A DNA stretch of 64,000 bases, taken from NCBI GenBank assembly GCA_022829145.1, contig CM040742.1:14426131-14490130 (forward strand), in the 5' to 3' direction. The DNA comes from Albula goreensis (taxonomy: Eukaryota; Chordata; Actinopteri; Albuliformes; Albulidae). Below, one piece after another: positions 52,801-63,335 of the stretch (positions within the stretch are counted from its first letter, which is position 1; each line of letters begins with the position of its first letter). The position numbers and the translations under genes are program-made. Below the pieces are notes generated by a model that was not told where the DNA came from, searched no databases, and saw nothing but the letters and a program-made list of their open reading frames with translations.

Positions 52801-53583
52801 AAACTGGAAAACACGTAGGCATACATGGTATGGGTCAATAAGTGAGGGGCGAGGTTACGTGTAGCTACTTCTTTATTTCATACAAATAAACGATACTTCA
52901 TGTTGAGAGAAGAGCAACTTACTTTGTCCAGCTGGTGTAGATATCATGGAGGGTCGTCGTCACCGACACGGTTTCATTCTGTGCAACAGCGAAGTTATAC
53001 TATTAAACACTGAAAGAGATACGCCCCCCCTGCAATCAAAGTGCACAAACTGCTGCAGAAAAAAAATAACCCCCAGAAAATCGAATCGGACAATCAACAT
53101 TTACAACTCATTGGGTTAAACAGTTCACGCTTCTGATCGTTTAAACAACTGATGAGAAATGGCTCAAGACAAGCCGTGTCACTGGCTTGGTGTTATATAA
53201 TTCGTTCCCGTATGGTGTCCTGGTGTGTACAAAGATTTTTACAGATATTCCGTTTTGATGAAAATCACATACGCATCTATTCGTCTGTAACACTTTTAAA
53301 CTGATAGCAATTCATCGTTTTATTTTATTACCGACAAAAACGAATATATTATTATCTTACGCAATCACATAACCAATTTGGCTAACTTCCACACGCAATT
53401 CAAGAAGACATTCCCAACACAGAGAGTCTACAGCGCCCTATGAAGACTGGAATGCGTAAGAATTACCTGTGTAATATGCTTTTTGAGCACGTTGGCGGCT
53501 TTCTCGTAACCATTCTCTTTTAAATGCAAATAAATCAAATGCAGCAATTCATATTTTGATCCTTCTTCGTCCATTGAAGTCAT
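37853..53583 (-). CDS. tcof1: treacle-like ribosome biogenesis factor, 25 coding exons
   Basis: Exons: 53467-53583, 52923-52978, 51852-51964, 51233-51364, 50665-50816, 50096-50281, 49716-49847, 48040-48165, 47480-47659, 46964-47089, 46497-46712, 45689-45994, 44689-44859, 44109-44273, 43845-43982, 43413-43548, 43081-43217, 41744-41789, 41277-41359, 40704-40932, 40159-40238, 39322-39580, 38432-38995, 38181-38314, 37853-37876. Phases agree throughout: 4008 bp, about 1335 residues. The N-terminus is LisH-like (YELLHLIYLHLKENGYEKAA), followed by TLHDIYTSW as in treacle. Exons 6-15 each encode a basic Lys/Pro/Ala/Thr part and an acidic Ser/Asp/Glu block with CK2-type sites. The C-terminus has many KKKKK runs, as in nucleolar signals, and ends KKKSKNK. 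Family role: nucleolar scaffold for Pol I transcription, UBF binding and pre-rRNA modification; the human gene is mutated in Treacher Collins syndrome. NOLC1 has similar repeats but a different N-terminus. Alternative or missed repeat exons are possible. Confidence 0.87.
42443..43001 (+). mobile_element. Tc1/mariner-like element, internally deleted
   Basis: Terminal inverted repeats: CAGGTAGTAAACAAAAAAT (42444-42462) and the complement of ATTTTTTGTTCACTACCTG (42982-43000), 18 of 19 alike. A TA follows the right end; the left flank is TT. Between them, 42744-42959 is an uninterrupted frame of 71 residues starting WPSQSSDLSHIEHSWKIL and closing RGGPTPT. This is the usual C-terminus of a Tc1-like DDE transposase (WP.QSPDLNPIEHLW ... 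RGGHT.Y). It lies in the tcof1 intron between exons 43081-43217 and 41744-41789. Confidence 0.8.
44389..44445 (+). mobile_element. possible V-SINE/L2-type tail fragment
   Basis: TCATTTATTCCTTTGGCAGA followed by TGCTTTTGTTGAGAGCAA resembles the conserved tail of fish SINEs/L2 elements. No head or clear ends were found; it lies in a tcof1 intron. Confidence 0.4.
44473..44490 (+). promoter_or_regulatory. ZNF143/Staf-type motif in a tcof1 intron
   Basis: ACTACAAATCCCAGAATG matches the SBS consensus ACTACAANTCCCAGNATGC over its visible length. It sits just after the SINE-tail-like fragment, so it may be part of a repeat and not a gene control site. Confidence 0.4.
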
Positions 53584-53721
53584 TTTCCACTATATTATTT
53601 TTTATGAATCGTTTGAATGAAAGTCAGCTTGCTAATTAACTGTGCATCTCGCCCAGACGTCCATGCTTCTCATACATTTCACCTTTGAACCAAGCAAGCT
53701 CATGCCCGTTCTTGTTTAGTG

Positions 53722-53741
53722 TGCATCCTGGGATGTGTAGT
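53722..53741 (-). promoter_or_regulatory. ZNF143/Staf-type site in the tcof1 promoter
   Basis: On the minus strand ACTACACATCCCAGGATGCA agrees closely with the ZNF143 site ACTACAATTCCCAGAATGCA. It lies about 140 bases upstream of the treacle ATG, a usual position for this factor in housekeeping promoters. Confidence 0.6.
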
Positions 53742-54110
53742 CCACACAAACAGGCATACCGGATTGCTGGTTTCATTGCATTTTCAGCAAGAACAAAACT
53801 CGGTTTAAGCGGCGAAAAAAAACTTTCATCTTAATCTAAAACATGAATCTGTACTGTAAATAAACTGATATTGTAATTATTTGCTTGCTAAATTCACTTT
53901 TCGGAATGATTGTAAAAAATAAATGAATTTACTGCTCTGCCCTCTCTATCTTCGTGTCTCAAACTGAATAACATTGATTAAATCTTTTTTGTGTTAGTTT
54001 AAAATAAATACAAGTTACAACATTTTGCATGTTTCAGCATTTGACTTTCTTCAGTAGGCAACCTGGGTGCGGTAAATACATTCACCAATTAATGAATTAC
54101 TTAACTAAAA

Positions 54111-54143
54111 CTATCTATCTGTCTATCTATCTATCTATCTATA
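54111..54143. repeat. (CTAT)n microsatellite
   Basis: About eight CTAT units, one with a CTGT change, between the tcof1 promoter and the tRNA-Met array. Confidence 0.9.
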
Positions 54144-54436
54144 TCCACACTCAAGCATCTCATATACTCTGAAAATTCTTTAGGTCTTGGTACAGTGGAG
54201 GGAGGGAGGACACATTGAGTTTCCGGGGCATGGCGGAGACATGGAGACAAGTGGAGGAGACGTGCAGACGAAATTTGAGTATTGGAATGCTCTCAAATTT
54301 GCAGCCTTCCCGTCTCATCTGCCATTGTGAGATATGTACTGAAAAGACTCAGATACCTTGTCACAAATAGAAATTAAAAAAAAAAACAATTCCTTGTAGA
54401 TAACATTGAAGAGAACATTGACCATAACAAAGACCA

Positions 54437-54500
54437 GCCTTGGTAGCATAGTCAGTAGCATGCTAGGCTCACAGTCTGGTCATGGGGGAATTGACCAGAA
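54437..54500 (+). other. A-box tRNA-like segment with hairpin (first of 16)
   Basis: The segment GCCTTGGTAGCACAGTCGG in later units matches the Pol III A box TRGYNNARNNGG. Over its first 44 bases it is about 75 % like tRNA-Met, with CAC at the anticodon place. No B box or closing acceptor strand follows. Instead TCTGGTCA and TGACCAGA form an 8-bp stem. Other starts: 54970, 55341, 57354, 57890, 58412, 58948, 59473, 60010, 60533, 61070, 61608, 62136, 62671, 63194, 63717. This edge copy is the most diverged in its A box. Confidence 0.6.
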
Positions 54501-54574
54501 TAGCATTGGGAGCATGTGAGGTGCATAGGGTTTTGGGGGGGCGAGAAAACGCCTCGTAGAGCAAGCTTCAACTT

Positions 54575-54647
54575 GCCTCGTTAGCGCAGTAGGTAGCGCG
54601 TCAGTCTCATGATCTGAAGGTCGTGAGTTCGATCATCACACGGGGCA
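54575..54647 (+). tRNA. tRNA-Met(CAT) copy 1, diverged edge copy
   Basis: Two changes from the array consensus: CATGATC for CATAATC after the anticodon, and GATCATCAC for GATCCTCAC. The second breaks the last T-stem pair and the end of the B box, so this copy may be inactive. Confidence 0.75.
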
Positions 54648-55111
54648 TGGTTTTGTTGTTTGTAGACCCTGAGCAGGCAAATACCAACATGAGAAATCTC
54701 CAAATGACTCATTACAAGCTTAAGACTCTACACTCCCCATGTATCTCAAAGCAAACTACACAGGACTGTGTTATCCTTCTCACAGCTGTTGTTGGGTACA
54801 TTGTGAATTCAGTAATGCCTTCTTTGCACTCACTTTTGAACAGAAGAGCTTTCCCGTCTCACCTGTCATTGTGAAGTATGTCCTGAAGTGACTCAGATAA
54901 CGTGTCTCAAATGTAAAGGAAAAAAAAATGTTTTCTTGGTAGATAACATTGAAGAGATAACATAGACCAGCCTTGGTAGCACAGTCGGTAGCATGCTAGG
55001 CTCACAGTCCGGTCATGGGGGAATTGCCCAGAATAGCATTGGGAGCATGTTAGGCGCATAGGGTTTTGGTGGTGGGGCGGAGGAAACGCCTCGTAATGCA
55101 AGCTTCCACTT

Positions 55112-55184
55112 GCCTCGTTAGCGCAGTAGGTAGCGCGTCAGTCTCATAATCTGAAGGTCGTGAGTTCGATCCTCACACGGGGCA
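55112..55184 (+). tRNA. tRNA-Met(CAT) copy 2
   Basis: 73 nt, array consensus. Acceptor GCCTCGT/ACGGGGC, D stem GCGC/GCGC, loop CTCATAA, T arm GTGAG-TTCGATC-CTCAC, and TTTT four bases after the discriminator A-TGG as Pol III stop. It agrees with the vertebrate elongator tRNA-Met as I recall it. Confidence 0.95.
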
Positions 55185-55482
55185 TGGTTTTGTTGTTTGT
55201 AGACCCTGAGCAGGCAAATACCAACATGAGAAATCTCCAAATGACTCATTACAAAGAAGTGACTCAGATAACTTGTCTCAAATGTAAAGGAAAAAAAAAT
55301 GTTTTCTTGGTAGATAACATTGAAGAGATAACATAGACCAGCCTTGGTAGCACAGTCGGTAGCATGCTAGGCTCACATTCTGGTCATGGGGGAATTAACC
55401 AGAATAGCATTGCTAGCATGTTAGGCCCATAGTGTTTTGGTGGTGGAAGGGGGGAAACGCCTCGTAATGCAAGCTTCCACTT

Positions 55483-55555
55483 GCCTCGTTAGCGCAGTAG
55501 GTAGCGCGTCAGTCTCATAATCTGAAGGTCGTGAGTTCGATCCTCACACGGGGCA
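55483..55555 (+). tRNA. tRNA-Met(CAT) copy 3
   Basis: Consensus sequence. It is only 371 bases from copy 2 because the preceding unit lacks most of the spacer. The unit after it carries the piggyBac-like insertion. Confidence 0.95.
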
Positions 55556-55704
55556 GGGTTTTGTTGTTTGTAGACCCTGAGCAGGCAAATACCAACATTA
55601 GAAATCTCCAAATGACTCATTACAAGCTTAAGACTCTACACTCCCCATGTACCTCAAAGCAAACTACACAGGACTGTGTTATCCTTCTCACAGCTGTTGT
55701 TGGG

Positions 55705-56899
55705 TTAACCCTTACATACTGTTCGGGTCAAATTTGACCCGTTTTGACATTTGACAGCAGTAAAAATACCCTAAACGTCATTTTTTTTGTCCTGAAATTT
55801 GATGACTTTTCCTAAAGTGACCCAAAATACACAAAAATAAAAATATTTTAAAATTTTATTCTTTTTTACCGGTGCTACAAATTTTTGTACATTGAGGCTG
55901 TTCCGGGTCAAATTTGACCCGTACCTAGTGAGATGGATTTTAGATCTACCAGTGTGGGTCAAATCAAGAAAAATGGTGGTTTTAGAGAATGTTGAAACTG
56001 TGAAACTGTACATGCCATGTCTGTCTGTATTTTTTATGGGACAGTAGTGACAGAGTTGATGGGGAACCTTGGCACTGTCACGAGAACTATCTGTGCTCCC
56101 ACCACATTTGCTGAGGTTCCCGCAGAGACAGTCATGGGGGAATCTCAAAACATTGAAATAGTAGAACAGCAGAGTAGTGGTCATATATGGTGCACATAAG
56201 GAACAGAAGTCATACAGAGGTCAGAGGGTGCCTTGACACAGACAAGATATCTGCACCTGCAAGCACAAGCACCTGCAATGTAACAACAATGTAACAATCT
56301 AAAAAAAAAACAATCAAAATATGGGTTGGAGGGGGCATAGGATTATAAAGGAACCTGAGCTGCCATTTCAGTGACTGAGGTTATGGCAGCAAGAGTTTCT
56401 GTGCAGGAGGCTATAGATCTGATCTTCCAAGATGAGGAAGCAGACAGTGATTTGGAGGGGGATGTGTCAGAGCAGGAAGACAACATGGAGGAAAACTCTG
56501 ATTACAGCCCCTCTAATAAAGATGACTCTGAGGGAGAGGAGCAAGCAGCAAGGGAGACATTTATGTCGAAAAACAGTGCTATCAGTTGGACCTCACATCT
56601 ACATCAAGTTGCAGGCAGGATGGCAGCGGAAAATGTCATTCGAATGACTCCAGGACCCACAAGATTGGCTTCTTCCCATGCACCTGACATTTTGTCAACA
56701 TTCCAGCTCTTTCTCCCTCCAACCATTGAAAAAATTGTCATTGAAATGATAAACAGGGAGGGGATTAAACGGTATGGTAAAGAATGGAGGATCATGAATG
56801 TGGCTGACCTATGCCTACATGTGGCTTCTGGTAAGGGCAGCGCAGCAATCTGAGCCTGGCCCTGATCAACAAGTCACACAAGAAGCCAACACAAGGGAT
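55705..56899 (+). mobile_element. truncated piggyBac-like transposon inside the tRNA array
   Basis: The left end is TTAACCCTTACATACTG, the TTAA target plus CCC start typical of piggyBac. An 18-bp palindrome, CGGGTCAAATTTGACCCG, occurs at 55724-55741 and again at 55904-55921. A transposase-like frame follows at 56371-56853. Array sequence resumes at AGAATAGCATTAGG near 56900, with no right TTAA or terminal repeat. The right part of the element, and the array bases between the break points, are therefore missing. Confidence 0.8.
56371..56853 (+). pseudogene. piggyBac-type transposase, N-terminal fragment
   Basis: 160 codons. An acidic N-terminus (LEGDVSEQEDNMEENSDYS) is followed by GPTRLASSHAPDILSTFQLF and EKIVIEMINREGIKRYGKEW, as in the start of the PGBD/DDE_Tnp_1_7 domain. 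The frame then ends at GKGSAAI, so the catalytic aspartates and the Cys-rich end are absent. The start could also be an internal ATG a few codons later. It is non-functional as seen. Confidence 0.75.
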
Positions 56900-56971
56900 A
56901 GAATAGCATTAGGAGCATGTTAGGCGCATAGGGTTTTTGGGGGAAACGCCTCGTAGAGAAAGCTTCCGCTT

Positions 56972-57044
56972 GCCTCGTTAGCGCAGTAGGTAGCGCGTCA
57001 GTCTCATAATCTGAAGGTCGTGAGTTCGATCCTCACACGGGGCA
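56972..57044 (+). tRNA. tRNA-Met(CAT) copy 4
   Basis: Consensus sequence, first copy after the piggyBac-like insertion. Its leader is shortened and reads CTTCCGCTT instead of CTTCCACTT. Short-type spacer follows. Confidence 0.95.
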
Positions 57045-57494
57045 TGGTTTTGTTGTTTGTACACCCTGAGCAGGCAAATACCAACATTAGAAATCTCCAA
57101 ATGACTCATTACAAAGAAGTGACTCAGATAACTTGTCTCAAATGGTTATCCTGTGTTATCCTTCTCACAGCTGTTGTTGGGTATACTGTGAATTCAGTAA
57201 TGCCTTCTTTGCACTCACTTTTGAACAGAAGAGCTTTCTCGTCTCACCTGTCATTGTGAAGTATGTCCTGAAGTGACTCAGATAACTTGTCTCAAATGCA
57301 AAAGGAAAAAAATGTTTTCTTGGTAGATAACATTGAAGAGATAACATAGACCAGCCTTGGTAGCACAGTCGGTAGCATGCTAGGCTCACAGTCTGGTCAT
57401 GGGGAATTGACCAGAATAGCATTGGGAGCATGTTAGGCGCATAGGGTTTTGGTGGTGGGGCGGGGGAAACGCCTCGTAATGCAAGCTTCCACTT

Positions 57495-57567
57495 GCCTCG
57501 TTAGCGCAGTAGGTAGCGCGTCAGTCTCATAATCTGAAGGTCGTGAGTTCGATCCTCACACGGGGCA
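57495..57567 (+). tRNA. tRNA-Met(CAT) copy 5
   Basis: Consensus sequence, followed by the long-type spacer. Confidence 0.95.
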
Positions 57568-58029
57568 TGGTTTTGTTGTTTGTAGACCCTGAGCAGGCAA
57601 ATACCAACATGAGAAATCTCCAAATGACTCATTACAAGCTTAAGACTCTACACTCCCCATGTATCTCAAAGCAAACTACACAGGACTGTGTTATCCTTCT
57701 CACAGCTGTTGTTGGGTACATTGTGAATTCAGTAATGTCTTCTTTGCACTCACTTTTGAACAGAAGAGCTTTCCCGTCTCACCTGTCATTGTGAAGTATG
57801 TCCTGAAGTGACTCAGATAACGTGTCTCAAATGTAAAGGAAAAAAAAATGTTTTCTTGGTAGATAACATTGAAGAGATAACATAGACCAGCCTTGGTAGC
57901 ACAGTCGGTAGCATGCTAGGCTCACAGTCCGGTCATGGGGGAATTGCCCAGAATAGCATTGGGAGCATGTTAGGCGCATAGGGTTTTGGTGGTGGGGCGG
58001 GGAACGCCTCGTAAGACAAGCTTCCACTT

Positions 58030-58102
58030 GCCTCGTTAGCGCAGTAGGTAGCGCGTCAGTCTCATAATCTGAAGGTCGTGAGTTCGATCCTCACACGGGG
58101 CA
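58030..58102 (+). tRNA. tRNA-Met(CAT) copy 6
   Basis: Consensus sequence; leader GTAAGACAAGC; short-type spacer follows. Confidence 0.95.
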
Positions 58103-58552
58103 TGGTTTTGTTGTTTGTACACCTGAGCAGGCAAATACCAACATTAGAAATCTCCAAATGACTCATTACAAAGAAGTGACTCAGATAACTTGTCTCAAAT
58201 GGTTATCCTGTGTTATCCTTCTCACAGCTGTTGTTGGGTATACTGTGAATTCAGTAATGTCTTCTTTGCACTCACTTTTGAACAGAAGAGCTTTCTCGTC
58301 TCACCTGTCATTGTGAAGTATGTCCTGAAGTGACTCAGATAACTTGTCTCAAATGCAAAGGAAAAAAAAATGTTTTCTTGGTAGATAACATTGAAGAGAT
58401 AACATAGACCAGCCTTGGTAGCACAGTCGGTAGCATGCTAGGCTCACAGTCTGGTCATGGGGAATTGACCAGAATAGCATTGGGAGCATGTTAGGCGCAT
58501 AGGGTTTTGGTGGTGGGGCGGGGGAAACGCCTCGTAATGCAAGCTTCCACTT

Positions 58553-58625
58553 GCCTCGTTAGCGCAGTAGGTAGCGCGTCAGTCTCATAATCTGAAGGTC
58601 GTGAGTTCGATCCTCACACGGGGCA
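58553..58625 (+). tRNA. tRNA-Met(CAT) copy 7
   Basis: Consensus sequence; leader GTAATGCAAGC; long-type spacer follows. Confidence 0.95.
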
Positions 58626-59089
58626 TGGTTTTGTTGTTTGTAGACCCTGAGCAGGCAAATACCAACATGAGAAATCTCCAAATGACTCATTACAAGCTTA
58701 AGACTCTACACTCCCCATGTATCTCAAAGCAAACTACACAGGACTGTGTTATCCTTCTCACAGCTGTTGTTGGGTACATTGTGAATTCAGTAATGTCTTC
58801 TTTGCACTCACTTTTGAACAGAAGAGCTTTCCCGTCTCACCTGTCATTGTGAAGTATGTCCTGAAGTGACTCAGATAACGTGTCTCAAATGTAAAGGAAA
58901 AAAAAATGTTTTCTTGGTAGATAACATTGAAGAGATAACATAGACCAGCCTTGGTAGCACAGTCGGTAGCATGCTAGGCTCACAGTCCGGTCATGGGGGA
59001 ATTGCCCAGAATAGCATTGGGAGCATGTTAGGCGCATAGGGTTTTGGTGGTGGGGCGGGGGAAACGCCTCGTAAGACAAGCTTCCACTT

Positions 59090-59162
59090 GCCTCGTTAGC
59101 GCAGTAGGTAGCGCGTCAGTCTCATAATCTGAAGGTCGTGAGTTCGATCCTCACACGGGGCA
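59090..59162 (+). tRNA. tRNA-Met(CAT) copy 8
   Basis: Consensus sequence; short-type spacer follows. Confidence 0.95.
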
Positions 59163-59614
59163 TGGTTTTGTTGTTTGTACACCCTGAGCAGGCAAATACC
59201 AACATTAGAAATCTCCAAATGACTCATTACAAAGAAGTGACTCAGATAACTTGTCTCAAATGGTTATCCTGTGTTATCCTTCTCACAGCTGTTGTTGGGT
59301 ATACTGTGAATTCAGTAATGCCTTCTTTGCACTCACTTTTGAACAGAAGAGCTTTCTCGTCTCACCTGTCATTGTGAAGTATGTCCTGAAGTGACTCAGA
59401 TAACTTGTCTCAAATGCAAAGGAAAAAAAAATGTTTTCTTGGTAGATAACATTGAAGAGATAACATAGACCAGCCTTGGTAGCACAGTCGGTAGCATGCT
59501 AGGCTCACAGTCTGGTCATGGGGGAATTGACCAGAATAGCATTGGGAGCATGTTAGGCGCATAGGGTTTTGGTGGTGGGGCGGGGGAAACGCCTCGTAAT
59601 GCAAGCTTCCACTT

Positions 59615-59687
59615 GCCTCGTTAGCGCAGTAGGTAGCGCGTCAGTCTCATAATCTGAAGGTCGTGAGTTCGATCCTCACACGGGGCA
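59615..59687 (+). tRNA. tRNA-Met(CAT) copy 9
   Basis: Consensus sequence; long-type spacer follows. Confidence 0.95.
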
Positions 59688-60150
59688 TGGTTTTGTTGTT
59701 TGTAGACCCTGAGCAGGCAAATACCAACATGAGAAATCTCCAAATGACTCATTACAAGCTTAAGACTCTACACTCCCCATGTATCTCAAAGCAAACTACA
59801 CAGGACTGTGTTATCCTTCTCACAGCTGTTGTTGGGTACATTGTGAATTCAGTAATGTCTTCTTTGCACTCACTTTTGAACAGAAGAGCTTTCCCGTCTC
59901 ACCTGTCATTGTGAAGTATGTCCTGAAGTGACTCAGATAACGTGTCTCAAATGTAAAGGAAAAAAAAATGTTTTCTTGGTAGATAACATTGAAGAGATAA
60001 CATAGACCAGCCTTGGTAGCACAGTCGGTAGCATGCTAGGCTCACAGTCCGGTCATGGGGAATTGCCCAGAATAGCATTGGGAGCATGTTAGGCGCATAG
60101 GGTTTTGGTGGTGGGGCGCGGGAAACGCCTCGTAAGACAAGCTTCCACTT

Positions 60151-60223
60151 GCCTCGTTAGCGCAGTAGGTAGCGCGTCAGTCTCATAATCTGAAGGTCGT
60201 GAGTTCGATCCTCACACGGGGCA
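60151..60223 (+). tRNA. tRNA-Met(CAT) copy 10
   Basis: Consensus sequence; short-type spacer follows. Confidence 0.95.
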
Positions 60224-60674
60224 TGGTTTTGTTGTTTGTACACCTGAGCAGGCAAATACCAACATTAGAAATCTCCAAATGACTCATTACAAAGAAGTGA
60301 CTCAGATAACTTGTCTCAAATGGTTATCCTGTGTTATCCTTCTCACAGCTGTTGTTGGGTATATTGTGAATTCAGTAATGCCTTCTTTGCACTCACTTTT
60401 GAACAGAAGAGCTTTCTCGTCTCACCTGTCATTGTGAAGTATGTCCTGAAGTGACTCAGATAACTTGTCTCAAATGCAAAGGAAAAAAAAATGTTTTCTT
60501 GGTAGATAACATTGAAGAGATAACATAGACCAGCCTTGGTAGCACAGTCGGTAGCATGCTAGGCTCACAGTCTGGTCATGGGGGAATTGACCAGAATAGC
60601 ATTGGGAGCATGTTAGGCGCATAGGGTTTTGGTGGTGGGGGCGGGGAAACGCCTCGTAATGCAAGCTTCCACTT

Positions 60675-60746
60675 GCCTCGTTAGCGCAGTAGGTAGCGAG
60701 CAGTCTCATAATCTGAAGGTCGTGAGTTCGATCCTCACACGGGGCA
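60675..60746 (+). pseudogene. tRNA-Met(CAT) copy 11, D-arm/anticodon-stem deletion
   Basis: 72 nt. GTAGCGAGCAGTC replaces GTAGCGCGTCAGTC, which spoils the GCGC/GCGC D stem and the junction to the anticodon stem. The same change is found in copy 17, so it is probably inherited and not a random sequencing error. Confidence 0.75.
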
Positions 60747-61212
60747 TGGTTTTGTTGTTTGTAGACCCTGAGCAGGCAAATACCAACATGAGAAATCTCC
60801 AAATGACTCATTACAAGCTTAAGACTCTACACTCCCCATGTATCTCAAAGCAAACTACACAGGACTGTGTTATCCTTCTCACAGCTGTTGTTGGGTACAT
60901 TGTGAATTCAGTAATGTCTTCTTTGCACTCACTTTTGAACAGAAGAGCTTTCCCGTCTCACCTGTCATTGTGAAGTATGTCCTGAAGTGACTCAGATAAC
61001 GTGTCTCAAATGTAAAGGAAAAAAAAAATGTTTTCTTGGTAGATAACATTGAAGAGATAAAATAGACCAGCCTTGGTAGCACAGTCGGTAGCATGCTAGG
61101 CTCACAGTCCGGTCATGGGGGAATTGACCAGAATAGCATTGGGAGCATGTTAGGCGCATAGGGTTTTGGTGGTGGGGCGCGGGGAAACGCCTCGTAATGC
61201 AAGCTTCCACTT

Positions 61213-61285
61213 GCCTCGTTAGCGCAGTAGGTAGCGCGTCAGTCTCATAATCTGAAGGTCGTGAGTTCGATCCTCACACGGGGCA
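61213..61285 (+). tRNA. tRNA-Met(CAT) copy 12
   Basis: Consensus sequence; second of four successive long-type units. Confidence 0.95.
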
Positions 61286-61745
61286 TGGTTTTGTTGTTTG
61301 TAGACCCTGAGCAGGCAAATACCAACATGAGAAATCTCCAAATGACTCATTACAAGCTTAAGACTCTACACTCCCCATGTATCTCAAAGCAAACTACACA
61401 GGACTGTGTTATCCTTCTCACAGCTGTTGTTGGGTACATTGTGAATTCAGTAATGTCTTCTTTGCACTCACTTTTGAACAGAAGAGCTTTTCCGTCTCAC
61501 CTGTCATTGTGAAGTATGTCCTGAAGTGACTCAGATAACGTGTCTCAAATGTAAAGGAAAAAAAAATGTTTTCTTGGTAGATAACATTGAAGAGATAACA
61601 TAGACCAGCCTTGGTAGCACAGTCGGTAGCATGCTAGGCTCACAGTCCGGTCATGGGGAATTGCCCAGAATAGCATTGGGAGCATGTTAGGCGCATAGGG
61701 TTTTGGTGGTGGGGCGGGGAACGCCTCGTAAGCAAGCTTCCACTT

Positions 61746-61816
61746 GCCTCGTTAGCGCAGTAGGTAGCGCGTCAGTCTCATAATCTGAAGGTCGTGAGTT
61801 CGATCCACACGGGGCA
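61746..61816 (+). pseudogene. tRNA-Met(CAT) copy 13, two-base deletion in the T arm
   Basis: 71 nt. GATCCACAC stands for GATCCTCACAC, removing two bases of the 3' T-stem strand; the T stem cannot form normally. This is the only copy with the change, so an assembly error is possible. Confidence 0.72.
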
Positions 61817-62277
61817 TGGTTTTGTTGTTTGTACACCCTGAGCAGGCAAATACCAACATGAGAAATCTCCAAATGACTCATTACAAGCTTAAGACTCTAC
61901 ACTCCCCATGTATCTCAAACAAACTACACAGGACTGTGTTATCCTTCTCACAGCTGTTGTTGGGTACATTGTGAATTCAGTAATGTCTTCTTTGCACTCA
62001 CTTTTGAACAGAAGAGCTTTCGTCTCACCTGTCATTGTGAAGTATGTCCTGAAGTGACTCAGATAACTTGTCTCAAATGTAAAGGAAAAAAAAATGTTTT
62101 CTTGGTAGATAACATTGAAGAGATAACATAGACCAGCCTTGGTAGCACAGTCGGTAGCATGCTAGGCTCACAGTCTGGTCATGGGGGAATTGACCAGAAT
62201 AGCATTGGGAGCATGTTAGGCGCATAGGGTTTTGGTGGTGGGGCGGGGGAAACGCCTCGTAATGCAAGCTTCCACTT

Positions 62278-62350
62278 GCCTCGTTAGCGCAGTAGGTAGC
62301 GCGTCAGTCTCATAATCTGAAGGTCGTGAGTTCGATCCTCACACGGGGCA
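62278..62350 (+). tRNA. tRNA-Met(CAT) copy 14
   Basis: Consensus sequence; long-type spacer follows. Confidence 0.95.
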
Positions 62351-62811
62351 TGGTTTTGTTGTTTGTAGACCCTGAGCAGGCAAATACCAACATGAGAAAT
62401 CTCCAAATGACTCATTACAAGCTTAAGACTCTACACTCCCCATGTATCTCAAAGCAAACTACACAGGACTGTGTTATCCTTCTCACAGCTGTTGTTGGGT
62501 ACATTGTGAATTCAGTAATGTCTTCTTTGCACTCACTTTTGAACAGAAGAGCTTTCCCGTCTCACCTGTCATTGTGAAGTATGTCCTGAAGTGACTCAGA
62601 TAACGTGTCTCAAATGTAAAGGAAAAAAATGTTTTCTTGGTAGATAACATTGAAGAGATAACATAGACCAGCCTTGGTAGCACAGTCGGTAGCATGCTAG
62701 GCTCACAGTCCGGTCATGGGGAATTGCCCAGAATAGCATTGGGAGCATGTTAGGCGCATAGGGTTTTGGTGGTGGGGGCGGGGAAACGCCTCGTAAGACA
62801 AGCTTCCACTT

Positions 62812-62884
62812 GCCTCGTTAGCGCAGTAGGTAGCGCGTCAGTCTCATAATCTGAAGGTCGTGAGTTCGATCCTCACACGGGGCA
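62812..62884 (+). tRNA. tRNA-Met(CAT) copy 15
   Basis: Consensus sequence; first of two successive short-type units. Confidence 0.95.
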
Positions 62885-63335
62885 TGGTTTTGTTGTTTGT
62901 ACACCCTGAGCAGGCAAATACCAACATTAGAAATCTCCAAATGACTCATTACAAAGAAGTGACTCAGATAACTTGTCTCAAATGGTTATCCTGTGTTATC
63001 CTTCTCACAGCTGTTGTTGGGTATATTGTGAATTCAGTAATGCCTTCTTTGCACTCACTTTTGAACAGAAGAGCTTTCTCGTCTCACCTGTCATTGTGAA
63101 GTATGTCCTGAAGTGACTCAGATAACTTGTCTCAAATGTAAAGGAAAAAAAATGTTTTCTTGGTAGATAACATTGAAGAGATAACATAGACCAGCCTTGG
63201 TAGCACAGTCGGTAGCATGCTAGGCTCACAGTCTGGTCATGGGGGAATTGACCAGAATAGCATTGGGAGCATGTTAGGCGCATAGGGTTTTGGTGGTGGG
63301 GCGCGGGAAACGCCTCGTAAGACAAGCTTCCACTT

